A stretch of DNA of 64,000 bases from a virus, in IMG/VR virus record IMGVR_UViG_3300030107_004423, positions 18,924 through 82,923 of that record; one strand, given 5' to 3'. Both the position numbers and the translations under genes were made by a program. Of this stretch, positions 1 through 8,031 are shown piece after piece. The stretch's first letter is position 1; each line of letters opens with the position of its first letter. The notes under the pieces were generated by a model. It was not told the origin of the DNA, ran no database searches, and was given only the letters and a program-made list of their open reading frames with translations.

Positions 1-32
1 CCTCCAGGATCTATATCGTAATTCATATTCAT
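1..32 (-). CDS. Start of an unknown gene, cut by the left edge
   Basis: Only the first ten codons (MNMNYDIDPG) are inside the window; the gene continues leftwards. The start is supported by a strong AAGGAGG site just upstream and by its place directly after the 215-aa gene in the same minus-strand operon. In cassette B the gene in the equivalent place is the 181-aa internal-virion candidate at 52410, so a virion role is possible, but ten residues do not allow any family assignment. Confidence 0.6.
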   Translation of the reverse strand, partial: MNMNYDIDPG

Positions 33-43
33 TTTAGGCCTCC

Positions 44-691
44 TTAATATATATCTTTTTTAAATTTTATTAAATCTTTTGTTGATTCGTTCCCTCTAAC
101 AGGCAGCATTCCGCTAAATTTAATATTTTCATTAGCTCCTGATATTCTATCTGCTACATTCATTGCAGTATCAGTAGTTAAAGGTAATCTATCTACATCT
201 ATATTTCCACCCTTACCAAATATAGACATCAAATCTTCTTTTATATTTGACACCTTCTTAAGTTCTAGAGGGCCTGGTGCTTCACCTGTTAACTCGCTCA
301 TATATTTAGAAGTCATCCCTTTTCCAACTCCTTTTATACTAGAGCCTATTAAGCTTTCTGTACTCAAAGGATCTAAAGAGCTTTCATAAGTAGATTGCAA
401 ATCTTGTCTAAATCTAGGGTCTTTAGGCATATCACCAGCAAATAGATTTCCTATTGATTTTCCAAGAACATCACCACCAGCTTGTTTAACTCCTTGAGCA
501 ATAAAACCTCCACCAGGAATAAGATAATTTAAAGCTAGTGTAGTAAATAAACTCCCTGCAGATTGGAATAATCCTGCATTCTCTATATAATCTTGTAGCT
601 TTTGAAAATAATCTATTTTATCTGAAGTATGTTTTGTTTTCTTAGCATAATATTGACCGCTAGACTTTCTTTCATATTTATTCCCTGCCAT
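44..691 (-). CDS. Putative internal virion protein, 215 aa
   Basis: Not recognised by family. The N-terminus is basic and polar (Lys/Tyr rich). Residues about 45-75 form a glycine-rich hydrophobic stretch (LALNYLIPGGGFIAQG), followed by a mostly helical, charged region. It follows the 239-aa receptor-binding candidate by 12 bases. The 226-aa protein at 52955 sits in the equivalent position after the fibre of cassette B and likewise has a glycine-rich hydrophobic segment, so both may be small internal or ejected virion proteins. That is inferred from context; I see no convincing full-length alignment between them. Confidence 0.6.
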   Translation of the reverse strand: MAGNKYERKSSGQYYAKKTKHTSDKIDYFQKLQDYIENAGLFQSAGSLFTTLALNYLIPGGGFIAQGVKQAGGDVLGKSIGNLFAGDMPKDPRFRQDLQSTYESSLDPLSTESLIGSSIKGVGKGMTSKYMSELTGEAPGPLELKKVSNIKEDLMSIFGKGGNIDVDRLPLTTDTAMNVADRISGANENIKFSGMLPVRGNESTKDLIKFKKDIY

Positions 692-703
692 TGTAACCTC
701 TCT

Positions 704-1423
704 TTAAAATGTTCTATTGCTTGTATTTAATTCTGGATCTTGAGCTGATACAGAGCCCCTTGTCTTTATTGTCTCAGCTATATTCCATCTATATACTACT
801 GTTATATTAGTATCATCCATATTATCAGGAGTTGTAAGTTTTACAGAATATATCTTTCCCTTTGTTAATGCATTAGTACCTGAATCCATAGTACCTAATT
901 TCATTTCATGTACTGTGTTTGCAGCCAAATCTACAATCTCTTGTTTTGTACAAACAGGAGACTTAGCTACAGGCAATTCAGTGCCATCACTTTGCTCAAA
1001 TATTTCGTATTTTAATGGAGTAGTACCATCCGATATAGCATTCTCTGATCTAAACAATATCTTCATTATATGACCATTGTATGGAGCTAATAAAGTCAAA
1101 TGTTCATTAGCACCTGTTAGTGCTGTTCCTTCTGAAGTAGTTTGACTACTTAAAGGAATATAAGCAGTAGTACCAGCTCTATTAAAATTACATGTATGTA
1201 CTCCATAAGTATATATAGGTTTAATCATACCTCTATCTCTAGTCACTTTATTATAATTTCTTTTGTATATAGTATTTTCAACTCTAACATATTCAACTAA
1301 ACCTTCTTTAGTTACTCTTAACTCTGGAACTCCAATAGATAAATCAGAAAGACTAGGAACTCCTCTTCTTATTACTAGTTTATCTTGCTTTCTTTTTAAC
1401 TTATTTCTTAAAGTTTTATCCAT
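704..1423 (-). CDS. Tail adaptor with fused receptor-binding-like domain (cassette A), 239 aa
   Basis: The first ~60 residues (R-N-L-K-KQ..., G-P-LSD, GVPE-R, Y-R--N--Y) align with the whole 74-aa protein at 55851 in cassette B, so this is a shared attachment module. Residues ~75-239 are beta-rich and end in VVYRWN, compatible with a small receptor-binding or carbohydrate-binding head; this is inference. The start ATG overlaps the stop of the nozzle gene (TAATG), implying translational coupling. In cassette B the anchor stands alone and is followed by a separate 730-aa fibre, so here anchor and head look fused. Confidence 0.6.
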   Translation of the reverse strand: MDKTLRNKLKRKQDKLVIRRGVPSLSDLSIGVPELRVTKEGLVEYVRVENTIYKRNYNKVTRDRGMIKPIYTYGVHTCNFNRAGTTAYIPLSSQTTSEGTALTGANEHLTLLAPYNGHIMKILFRSENAISDGTTPLKYEIFEQSDGTELPVAKSPVCTKQEIVDLAANTVHEMKLGTMDSGTNALTKGKIYSVKLTTPDNMDDTNITVVYRWNIAETIKTRGSVSAQDPELNTSNRTF

Positions 1424-4400
1424 TAAATATTTTTCAACCTGTAAACTATAGATATATCATGTATTTTAAATGTACTTGGAACTTTAACAGATCCAGATTC
1501 TATTTTAAATCTTATAGAATAAGCATTAGTTATTTTAGCAGAAGGCTTTAATACAGCTATATGATCTCCTGCAGCACCTTCTAAATTACTATCAAATTGC
1601 AACCAACTACCAGTATTATTTACCATATAAACTACATCTGCATTTAAACTTGTACCTCCAGAATAAGCTATTATTAATTTGTATATATTCTTTCTTACTC
1701 CTGGAAATCCTAAATCATAATCTTTTGTTCTTATATCTAAATCACCTACTATAACATGCTGAGAATCATCAGTCCATTTAAAAACACTAGTATCACTAGT
1801 TGCTGTAGTGTTGCTAGTTTGAGTTATAAGCATTGTATTTGCACCATAAACTAGATCACTATTACCATCTACAACAAAATTAGTCTTATATGCATCTACA
1901 ACTCTTGTTTCTTCTAATGATTGCTGAGATCCTCTTGTCCATGATTTACTTATTGTATCATAAATAAAGCATCTTGGGTCTGTTGTACTACCACTAGATA
2001 TATCATCATAAACTATTATATGTGGACCTTTTGGAAAGAATCCTACCATAGGTGTTAATTCTGTTTCACCACTACCTGAATCTGATTTGTCTGCAACTAA
2101 AAAATCTTTCCATGTAGATAAGTCTATAACTCTTCCACCTTCTTCTCCTTCTTTGACAAATAAATCTTTTACATCTTCTCCATTATAATTAAATACTCCT
2201 AAATTATTTGCCCATGTAACTCCAAGAGAAGTTCTTGCTACACTAGCAGAATGCTTTACTCCCTTATACATAATAGTATCTTCCATAGTGGTTTTACCAT
2301 CTGCATCTATACTTAATATATGTAGCTTATTCTTTTTAAATTGTAATATTCTATCCCCATAAGATTCTAAATGTACTACCTCATCTCCATCTTGGATAGA
2401 AGCTTCATCTATCATATTTGAAGTAAATACATCATACCTATTAGGCCTAGATTTAATCATAGCATCAGGCATTTGAGTTTCATTACCTTCTCTATCTTTT
2501 ATAGTAACATTACCTATAACAACTCTTCTACCTAATATAGCTGCTGTTTTAAATTTTATTTCTAGATTTGGGTCTACTATATCATAACCAGTATTATCTT
2601 CATATGTTATTAATTCTGAGGGAGTAAATAAAGGCTCAGTCTCAGTATATAAAACTTCAGGATTAGTTTGCTCGGCTCCATTTGAATATCCTATAGCATG
2701 TTGCCATCCTTTAGTTGCATAAGTACCAGTAGACATATCCTTTATGCCTTTGTATAAATCAACTTCAGCTTGTAAATACCAAGTACTTGTACCAGCTTCT
2801 CTCATATATATATTTACACCTGTAATTCTATCATTCCAATACTTCAATTCATTGACACCTGTATACACACGTATAGATGCTTTATTACTAGTAAAGTTTC
2901 CATTCATTATATTGCCTAATTCATTACTAGTACCAAGACTTCCAGCTGTATCTCCATCGAAATTAAAGTGTGGATCTCCACTACTATTTTGAATAACATG
3001 CAAAGAAGATTCTTGTCCAGTAGGATTTTCATTATCATATATCAAACTATAAGCACAATTCCATACTCTATCCCATCCAGCTCCTTCGTCATTTTCAGTA
3101 GTATATAAAGCTATATCATCAGCATCTCCATTAGCACTATATAGCCTTACATGTATAGCATGTTTTTCAGAAGGCACACTTCCGTAATTTGTTGCAGTAC
3201 TACTTCCACCTGATCCATCTAAATCTGTCCCTGGATGTGTATTGCCACCTGATCCTGTTGATCTTGCAAGTACTGTAAATTCTGAGCTATGATCATTAGT
3301 CAATAACTCAGAAGGCCCTTTTACTTCTGCATCACCAGTATGCCAACCTTCAATTTTATATGATTGATCTACAGGATAAGGACTTCCACTTCCTTTATCT
3401 GTTGTATAATTAGTGCTAGATGCTGCGTGTCTATTCCCTGTATAATATCTTTCTTTATTTATGTATCCTAACCATTGTGTTGTATTAGAACCTGATGCAT
3501 CTGAACATCTTATAGCTCCATCCATATTATAATATACATGCTTAGCACCTGCAGTAGATCCCATGTCTAATACATTTGTGGATGACCAACTACTTAAGCT
3601 GTTATCATCAAAATACTTACTATGAACAAAGCTATCTGCATCCCCACTTGCATCACCTAGTATTAAATAATCATCTGTAGTATTAGTTTGATCTACAATT
3701 CTTAAATCTAAAGCTTCCATTATAAAAGATGGTCCAAATGTCAATGTTTGATTTGAGTTCGTTGCTGTAGTATCTGCACTTACTTTAAATAAAGTTGCAC
3801 TTATTATTTTTATAATAGTGCTGCCTGCTGCTATTCCTGTACCACTAACTGTCATACCTACAGCTAAATTTGCTGTGCTGTCACATTGAACTACATGAGG
3901 ATCACTTCCAAAAGTATCTTCAGAGCTTAAAGCTGAAGAATTAGTATCACAAGTAGCATCTGTAAATGAAGTGCTAGTTGCTGTTATTTTAAAATCACAA
4001 CTACCATCATTAACATCAGCATGAGATGTAACTAATACTTGATGAGTTCCAGGGGTACTTTTTCCAGCTAAAGCTACATTATCAGCAGCAAAAAATCCTG
4101 CACCACCAGCTAATACTAATGTATCTATTGTTCCTGCTACTTGTCTTAATTGATATGTAAAGAGATATGTAACACCACCAGTTGGTGTCTTTGTCCATTT
4201 ACCATCTATATCTTGTACTATTGTATTAGCACTAGCATTATGTTGATATAATATTTGAGTAGAGCTCCTACTAAATCCATTAGCAACAACCCAATCAGTG
4301 CCATTATCAAAACTTGAATAGCTATTAATAAGCATATTTCCTATAGAAAGATTTGCATATCTTTTATCATGAGGAAATCTATGTAAACCATATCCTGGAT

Positions 4401-4863
4401 TTATAGTAACTGTTGGTACTGTAGAATTAGCACCTTGTAAAGTAGCTACAACTAAATCAGCTGTATTAGATGTACTGCCAGGATCAGTAAATCTTATAGC
4501 TTCATCTACAACATACCCATTGCCTGGATTTGCTATTTCAAATGTAGGAATACCAGAAACATTTGTTGTTACCTTTACACGTAAGCCAACTCCACTACCA
4601 CTAGTACTTGTTTGTAAAAATGCTGTATGAGTTTGACTAGCCTGCCAAAGCCCGCTAGGAGTTGGAGTCAAATCATCTACAGTAAGTACACCAGTATCGC
4701 TAGAGCTATGAGCAATAGTACCACCCATAGTTCTGATTGTACCTTTCCTATCTACCATTATATCATCAGCTTTATATAATTCATTTTCAGCTAAATCTCT
4801 AATGTTAGTATGGGTATTTAATCCACCAGAAAAATCTATTTGCTTAAATATATCTTTAGGCAT
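1423..4863 (-). CDS. Tail nozzle/hub protein A, 1146 aa
   Basis: The N-terminus (MPKDIFKQIDFSGGLNT...ENELYKADDIMVD..G.IRTMGG) matches the pattern of podovirus tail hub/nozzle proteins and aligns with the 1164-aa protein at 56075; both end in a similar ISIVYR.K block. The C-terminal third (DAMIKSRPNRYD, EASIQDGDEVVHLE, DRILQFKKNKLHI) is clearly shared with copy B, while the middle diverges. Residues ~61-142 hold a TPTPS...GYG/GNGY...FTDP domain also present in the 1822-aa fibre. At ~1150 aa it is about twice the size of classical nozzle proteins, through inserted beta domains. Role inferred from family pattern and position after the adaptor genes. Confidence 0.75.
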   Translation of the reverse strand: MPKDIFKQIDFSGGLNTHTNIRDLAENELYKADDIMVDRKGTIRTMGGTIAHSSSDTGVLTVDDLTPTPSGLWQASQTHTAFLQTSTSGSGVGLRVKVTTNVSGIPTFEIANPGNGYVVDEAIRFTDPGSTSNTADLVVATLQGANSTVPTVTINPGYGLHRFPHDKRYANLSIGNMLINSYSSFDNGTDWVVANGFSRSSTQILYQHNASANTIVQDIDGKWTKTPTGGVTYLFTYQLRQVAGTIDTLVLAGGAGFFAADNVALAGKSTPGTHQVLVTSHADVNDGSCDFKITATSTSFTDATCDTNSSALSSEDTFGSDPHVVQCDSTANLAVGMTVSGTGIAAGSTIIKIISATLFKVSADTTATNSNQTLTFGPSFIMEALDLRIVDQTNTTDDYLILGDASGDADSFVHSKYFDDNSLSSWSSTNVLDMGSTAGAKHVYYNMDGAIRCSDASGSNTTQWLGYINKERYYTGNRHAASSTNYTTDKGSGSPYPVDQSYKIEGWHTGDAEVKGPSELLTNDHSSEFTVLARSTGSGGNTHPGTDLDGSGGSSTATNYGSVPSEKHAIHVRLYSANGDADDIALYTTENDEGAGWDRVWNCAYSLIYDNENPTGQESSLHVIQNSSGDPHFNFDGDTAGSLGTSNELGNIMNGNFTSNKASIRVYTGVNELKYWNDRITGVNIYMREAGTSTWYLQAEVDLYKGIKDMSTGTYATKGWQHAIGYSNGAEQTNPEVLYTETEPLFTPSELITYEDNTGYDIVDPNLEIKFKTAAILGRRVVIGNVTIKDREGNETQMPDAMIKSRPNRYDVFTSNMIDEASIQDGDEVVHLESYGDRILQFKKNKLHILSIDADGKTTMEDTIMYKGVKHSASVARTSLGVTWANNLGVFNYNGEDVKDLFVKEGEEGGRVIDLSTWKDFLVADKSDSGSGETELTPMVGFFPKGPHIIVYDDISSGSTTDPRCFIYDTISKSWTRGSQQSLEETRVVDAYKTNFVVDGNSDLVYGANTMLITQTSNTTATSDTSVFKWTDDSQHVIVGDLDIRTKDYDLGFPGVRKNIYKLIIAYSGGTSLNADVVYMVNNTGSWLQFDSNLEGAAGDHIAVLKPSAKITNAYSIRFKIESGSVKVPSTFKIHDISIVYRLKNI

Positions 4864-4999
4864 TCTTCTTCCTTAAAATTATACTGGATGGGGTATATTC
4901 AACAATGATAGACCCACATGAACTTAAAGGAGTAGTGAACTTTTGCGGTTCAGTACATACCCCATACCAGTAATATTTAAGTTTACTTGAGGATGACAC
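4856..4999 (-). CDS. Conserved overlapping small ORF (copy A), 47 aa, GTG start
   Basis: This ORF starts at a GTG inside the end of the 59-aa gene and stops just inside the nozzle gene. It is supported by its counterpart at 59572: both encode the pattern YW.GVC.E...FTTPL.SCGS.I...Y. Both copies use the same GTG position and the same reading frame relative to the 59-aa gene. No signal peptide or family is recognisable; conserved Cys residues and a small size might suit a lysis accessory or tail component, but that is a guess. The coding sequence also forms a long hairpin (see 4883-4971). Confidence 0.6.
   Translation of the reverse strand: MSSSSKLKYYWYGVCTEPQKFTTPLSSCGSIIVEYTPSSIILRKKNA
4883..4971 (-). 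promoter_or_regulatory. Long stem-loop just upstream of nozzle gene A
   Basis: Bases 4883-4896 pair with 4957-4971 over 14 bp with a single bulged A at 4966; 4882-4972 adds one more pair. The ~60-base loop holds a segment shared with copy B (GACCCACA.GAAC, GGAGTAGT.AACT on the plus strand). The equivalent hairpin in cassette B has different arm sequences that are still complementary. It could be a processing site, attenuator or translation control element for the nozzle gene; the function is inferred. Confidence 0.6.
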
Positions 5000-5162
5000 C
5001 TTTAACCACAGCCTCAACTGATTCATAAATAGCTTCTATTATCTTTCCTTCAGTTTTTTCATTGATAATAGGTATATTTATATTCTCATTTAACTCTTTA
5101 ACCATTTTAGCTTTCATTTCATCATTAAAGATGTAGTTTGCTATCATATCCTTCATGTCCAT
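4983..5162 (-). CDS. Conserved small protein (copy A), 59 aa
   Basis: Translates as MDMKDMIANYIFNDEMK...; 57 of 59 residues match the copy at 59675. A GGAGAAG ribosome site lies 4 bases before the ATG. The protein is helical and soluble-looking, with an acidic/basic mix and no membrane segment (NINIPIINEKTEGKIIEAIY). It follows the 34-aa membrane peptide and precedes the GTG small ORF. Function unknown. The strong conservation against divergent tail genes argues it belongs with the phosphoesterase/membrane core of the cassette rather than with receptor binding. Confidence 0.8.
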   Translation of the reverse strand: MDMKDMIANYIFNDEMKAKMVKELNENINIPIINEKTEGKIIEAIYESVEAVVKGVILK

Positions 5163-5172
5163 TTAACTTCTC

Positions 5173-5277
5173 CTATTTGCTTGACCATTCTCGCCATTTA
5201 ATCTTAACAGCTATATAGCATATCCATATAGGTATTGATATAAATATACTCTTCACTATAGCTATTAATAATTCCAT
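5173..5277 (-). CDS. Small membrane peptide (copy A), 34 aa
   Basis: Residues 2-25 form one hydrophobic helix (ELLIAIVKSIFISIPIW), followed by a basic tail (KIKWREWSSK). The ATG overlaps the stop of the 76-aa gene (TAATG). The paralogue at 59865 differs at three positions only. Such single-helix peptides next to endolysin or holin-like genes are often lysis factors, but nothing here proves it. It could equally modify the host membrane during DNA delivery. Confidence 0.75.
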   Translation of the reverse strand: MELLIAIVKSIFISIPIWICYIAVKIKWREWSSK

Positions 5278-5507
5278 TATTGATTCTTCCAATATCTTTT
5301 TCTAGCCTTTGCTTCAAAATAATTATCAGTAGAATCTTCTGGAGCTAAGATGTATTTATCATTTATTAAATAAAAATCATCTTCTTCCCAACTACACACT
5401 AATCCTTCACTATCGTAATGCTCTTCAATCCTTGGATACATACAATTTAATCCTTCACCAATAATAGTAAAGGATATTGCATATGTAAGATAAGTAGTAA
5501 AATCCAT
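5277..5507 (-). CDS. Conserved small protein (copy A), 76 aa
   Basis: The first ~20 residues are hydrophobic (TTYLTYAISFTIIGEG) and may be a signal anchor; the rest is acidic with a C-terminal basic patch (EAKARKRYW). The copy at 60054 differs at six of 76 residues. The ATG sits at the end of the 153-aa gene. No family is recognised. Its location between the holin-like 153-aa protein and the 34-aa membrane peptide suggests a membrane or envelope role. Confidence 0.8.
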   Translation of the reverse strand: MDFTTYLTYAISFTIIGEGLNCMYPRIEEHYDSEGLVCSWEEDDFYLINDKYILAPEDSTDNYFEAKARKRYWKNQ

Positions 5508-5968
5508 TACTTTTTACCTCTTTTTAATGGTTTGTCGCTTCCCCATACTGCATCTTTATCAGTCTGTAATTCACACGTAGTTCCACCATCTCCACCAACT
5601 TCAACAACTTTATCATTTAATTTAACTTTCATTGGAGCTTTAGTTAAAACATAGTCCATTAATTTTTCTAGAGAATGGTTTGCAGCTTCATTAGCTTTAG
5701 CAGCATCTGATGGCTTTTCAGGTGGTGCAGTCATTTGTTGCAATACATTTATAAGACCTAAAGTAACAGTTGAAACTAAACCAGTAACTACAGCTAAAGC
5801 CTCAGACTTAAGGTAATAAGCAGAACCTACAAGAACTCCAACCATAATCATAATAGCTGGTACTGATTGTATTCCTACATAATATCGTAGTGAATCAGCC
5901 ATCATCCTTTTCTTAACTGCCCTCTCTTTTTTAATCTTATCTATTTCTTCTTTACTTAACTGAGCCAT
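5507..5968 (-). CDS. Holin-like membrane protein (copy A), 153 aa
   Basis: Two adjacent membrane helices lie at about residues 31-50 and 55-75 (VPAIMIMVGVLVGSAYYL, ALAVVTGLVSTVTLGLINVL), preceded by a basic N-terminus and followed by a soluble tail containing a GGDGG stretch. Two helices with a charged N-terminus fit a class-II-like holin, though the ~75-residue tail is long. It differs from the copy at 60284 at only two of 153 residues, both in the N-terminus. It overlaps the phosphoesterase gene by 17 bases. Holin is the best guess, not proven. Confidence 0.75.
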   Translation of the reverse strand: MAQLSKEEIDKIKKERAVKKRMMADSLRYYVGIQSVPAIMIMVGVLVGSAYYLKSEALAVVTGLVSTVTLGLINVLQQMTAPPEKPSDAAKANEAANHSLEKLMDYVLTKAPMKVKLNDKVVEVGGDGGTTCELQTDKDAVWGSDKPLKRGKK

Positions 5969-6743
5969 TTATCATTTCTCCCCATACGCTAGTTTTACCT
6001 TTTATTATTTCTACTACCTCTACTTTGAAATCACCATTCTTAAACCAATCAACTATAGCAAATGCATGATTCCAATTATGTAAATTACCTTTAAGCCATG
6101 TATTAGCTTCTGACTTCATATCCTTTAAACATCCAAGACTCCATGCTGACTGAGTACCACCTAATCCAGTCTCTGTAAATCTCTGTAAATCATGTGTATG
6201 TCCATATATAATATTTTCCTTATACGCTGATAAATGCTTTTTAGCGTGATGTATAGGAACATAATCACCATGTGTAAAGTTTAATTTGCCTATTTTGAGC
6301 TTATTAGTGCTTATATAGGGCCAATACTCATAACCTCTATCATCTAGCCTTAAAGCCTTTTTAGTCTCATATTGCGGCAAATATGGATGTTTATGTACAA
6401 AGTTATCCAACCATACTTCATGATTACCTTGTATGAAATGCCTTTCAGTACAATTTACTTTATTCAAAGAGCTGTCTATAATATCCATACCTTTGTTAAC
6501 CTGTCTCACTTCTTTGTTTAACATTGGTATTAAAACTTCTAATGGAGGTTTTTCTTTGTGCCTCCAGTGATGCGGACTGAATGTTTCCCATTCACCTGTA
6601 TCACCTAAATCTATATAGATATCGGGTCCTACTAACTCTATTGCTTTACATACTACATTTATTGCTTTTTTATCGTGTAACGGGAAATGCTTATCTGGTG
6701 TAACTATAGCTCTTTTTATTACACCATTTTTAACATTAGGCAT
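5952..6743 (-). CDS. Calcineurin-like metallophosphoesterase (copy A), 263 aa
   Basis: All metal-site motifs of the calcineurin-like phosphoesterase fold are present: DKH (D17, H19), GD (D48), GNHE (106-109), THGD (H158) and GHTH (181-184). The family hydrolyses phosphomono- or diesters using two metal ions; the substrate cannot be read from sequence. The copy at 60729 differs at 17 residues, all before residue 148 except one next to the C-terminus. It lies inside the late tail/membrane cassette, so it may act on host envelope or nucleotide signals late in infection; that is inference. Confidence 0.93.
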   Translation of the reverse strand: MPNVKNGVIKRAIVTPDKHFPLHDKKAINVVCKAIELVGPDIYIDLGDTGEWETFSPHHWRHKEKPPLEVLIPMLNKEVRQVNKGMDIIDSSLNKVNCTERHFIQGNHEVWLDNFVHKHPYLPQYETKKALRLDDRGYEYWPYISTNKLKIGKLNFTHGDYVPIHHAKKHLSAYKENIIYGHTHDLQRFTETGLGGTQSAWSLGCLKDMKSEANTWLKGNLHNWNHAFAIVDWFKNGDFKVEVVEIIKGKTSVWGEMINGSVK

Positions 6744-6751
6744 ATAGCCTC

Positions 6752-6898
6752 CTATTTTATCTCTTTAAATATCTTTATACACATATAGATAAATGTTGCA
6801 ACCCCAACTAGTAAGCTTACCACTGGTGGTACCATTTCCATAAAAGATATCCAAAAACCTCCCATTCCAACTCCTGCTGTTCTTAATGTATCTGCCAT
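6752..6898 (-). CDS. Small membrane protein (copy A), 48 aa
   Basis: Contains one long hydrophobic segment (about residues 22-42, MVPPVVSLLVGVATFIYM) after a glycine-rich N-terminus, ending in a basic tail. The ATG overlaps the stop of the upstream tail gene (TAATG), and an AGGAGG for the phosphoesterase follows the stop. The copy at 61529 is almost identical. A second membrane partner of the 153-aa protein, for example an antiholin or pinholin, is possible but not shown. Confidence 0.75.
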   Translation of the reverse strand: MADTLRTAGVGMGGFWISFMEMVPPVVSLLVGVATFIYMCIKIFKEIK

Positions 6899-8031
6899 TA
6901 TCTTATTCCTACTTTAGGAGCTTGTATTTGCCTTATAGTCTTAATTAAACTCCCATCGTACTTATCTATTTTCTTATAAAATTCTTTCATATAATATTCT
7001 TTAGCCTTAAACTCTCCTTGATCTTCCATAGCCCTAGCTTTCATATAGCATATTATAGCTCTACAAAGATATGGTGGTAAATCTAAATCAAAGTCCTCAT
7101 CTTCCATTACATTTACATCACTAACTAAATAACAATGATCTCTATATGCGCCATATATTAAAGCGCTAGAATTAGCAACTGCTGTAGTGTTAGGACTAGT
7201 ATCAACATATTCTTCTTCTACGCTTGTAATGCCTGCAGATTCATCTAATACTATAGGAACATAAACTTTATTTTTTATATACATTTGATGTTCTTCTTCT
7301 TGAGATCCATCTCCAACATCTATTGAATGTACTTGCCATAATCCTGCATTTAAAGTTGTAGTATTGTATATATAAATATAATCACCAGCCTCAAATATAT
7401 TACCAAGCCATATATTGCTAGCATTATTTGCATTAATCTTAGATAAAACAACTCCGCTTGTAGATAATGCTTCAGCTCCTATGTCTATATTAGAAGATCC
7501 TGTAACACCTGCTACTGTTTGGTTTACTTTTGTATAAGTTTGTATTAATCCGCCATTATCTACAGCTTGTACTTTATGAATACCATTCCATCTTGTGCTG
7601 TTTTTAATAAGTATATTTTCATTTACTGCTACTGCGCTATAAGGAGAGGATCCCCAATTAGGAGCAGTAGAAAGATGACTTCTAATAAATGAAAGGTATC
7701 CATCCTTTACAGTCCATCCATTTAACCAGAATTTATTAGACATATTTTTTAATTCATCGCTTACCCAATATGTAGGAGAATAAGCATATTCTATTTCTAA
7801 GCCATTTGTAATAGTCTCTAAAGGACTTTGCCATTCTTCAAAAGAACCTATAGAGCTACCACCACTACTTGGTATCCATTGACCGCCAGCAGCTTCACAA
7901 GCATCTTTAGTTGTATGGCTTCCTACAGTACAATGAGCTACAGCTTTAAATCCAGAAGATGATCTACTTTCAGATTCTACTATAGCAAGTTTATTACCTC
8001 TTATATAATATGCATATTTTTTAAATGCCAT
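6898..8031 (-). CDS. Tail adaptor/completion protein A with large insertion, 377 aa
   Basis: The start at 8031 (MAFKKYAYY) is preferred because AGGAG lies six bases upstream and the N-terminus then matches the 121-aa paralogue at 61675 (MGASREYAYY). N-terminal ~15 residues (YAYY..G..LAIVE) and the C-terminal ~65 (RAI.CYMKAR..ED...F..KEYYM.EFYK.IDK) are shared with that paralogue; the ~250 residues between are absent there and look beta-rich. The insert opens with a Cys-x11-Cys motif followed by GGQW near residues 35-60. The helical C-terminus resembles ring-adaptor proteins. Overlaps the 93-aa gene by 11 bases. Confidence 0.7.
   Translation of the reverse strand: MAFKKYAYYIRGNKLAIVESESRSSSGFKAVAHCTVGSHTTKDACEAAGGQWIPSSGGSSIGSFEEWQSPLETITNGLEIEYAYSPTYWVSDELKNMSNKFWLNGWTVKDGYLSFIRSHLSTAPNWGSSPYSAVAVNENILIKNSTRWNGIHKVQAVDNGGLIQTYTKVNQTVAGVTGSSNIDIGAEALSTSGVVLSKINANNASNIWLGNIFEAGDYIYIYNTTTLNAGLWQVHSIDVGDGSQEEEHQMYIKNKVYVPIVLDESAGITSVEEEYVDTSPNTTAVANSSALIYGAYRDHCYLVSDVNVMEDEDFDLDLPPYLCRAIICYMKARAMEDQGEFKAKEYYMKEFYKKIDKYDGSLIKTIRQIQAPKVGIR

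Noticed and set aside
4883-4971. Rho-independent terminator before nozzle gene A
   Set aside because: The loop is ~60 bases and no T-run follows on the minus strand; the stem also lies in a conserved ORF, so another RNA role is more likely.
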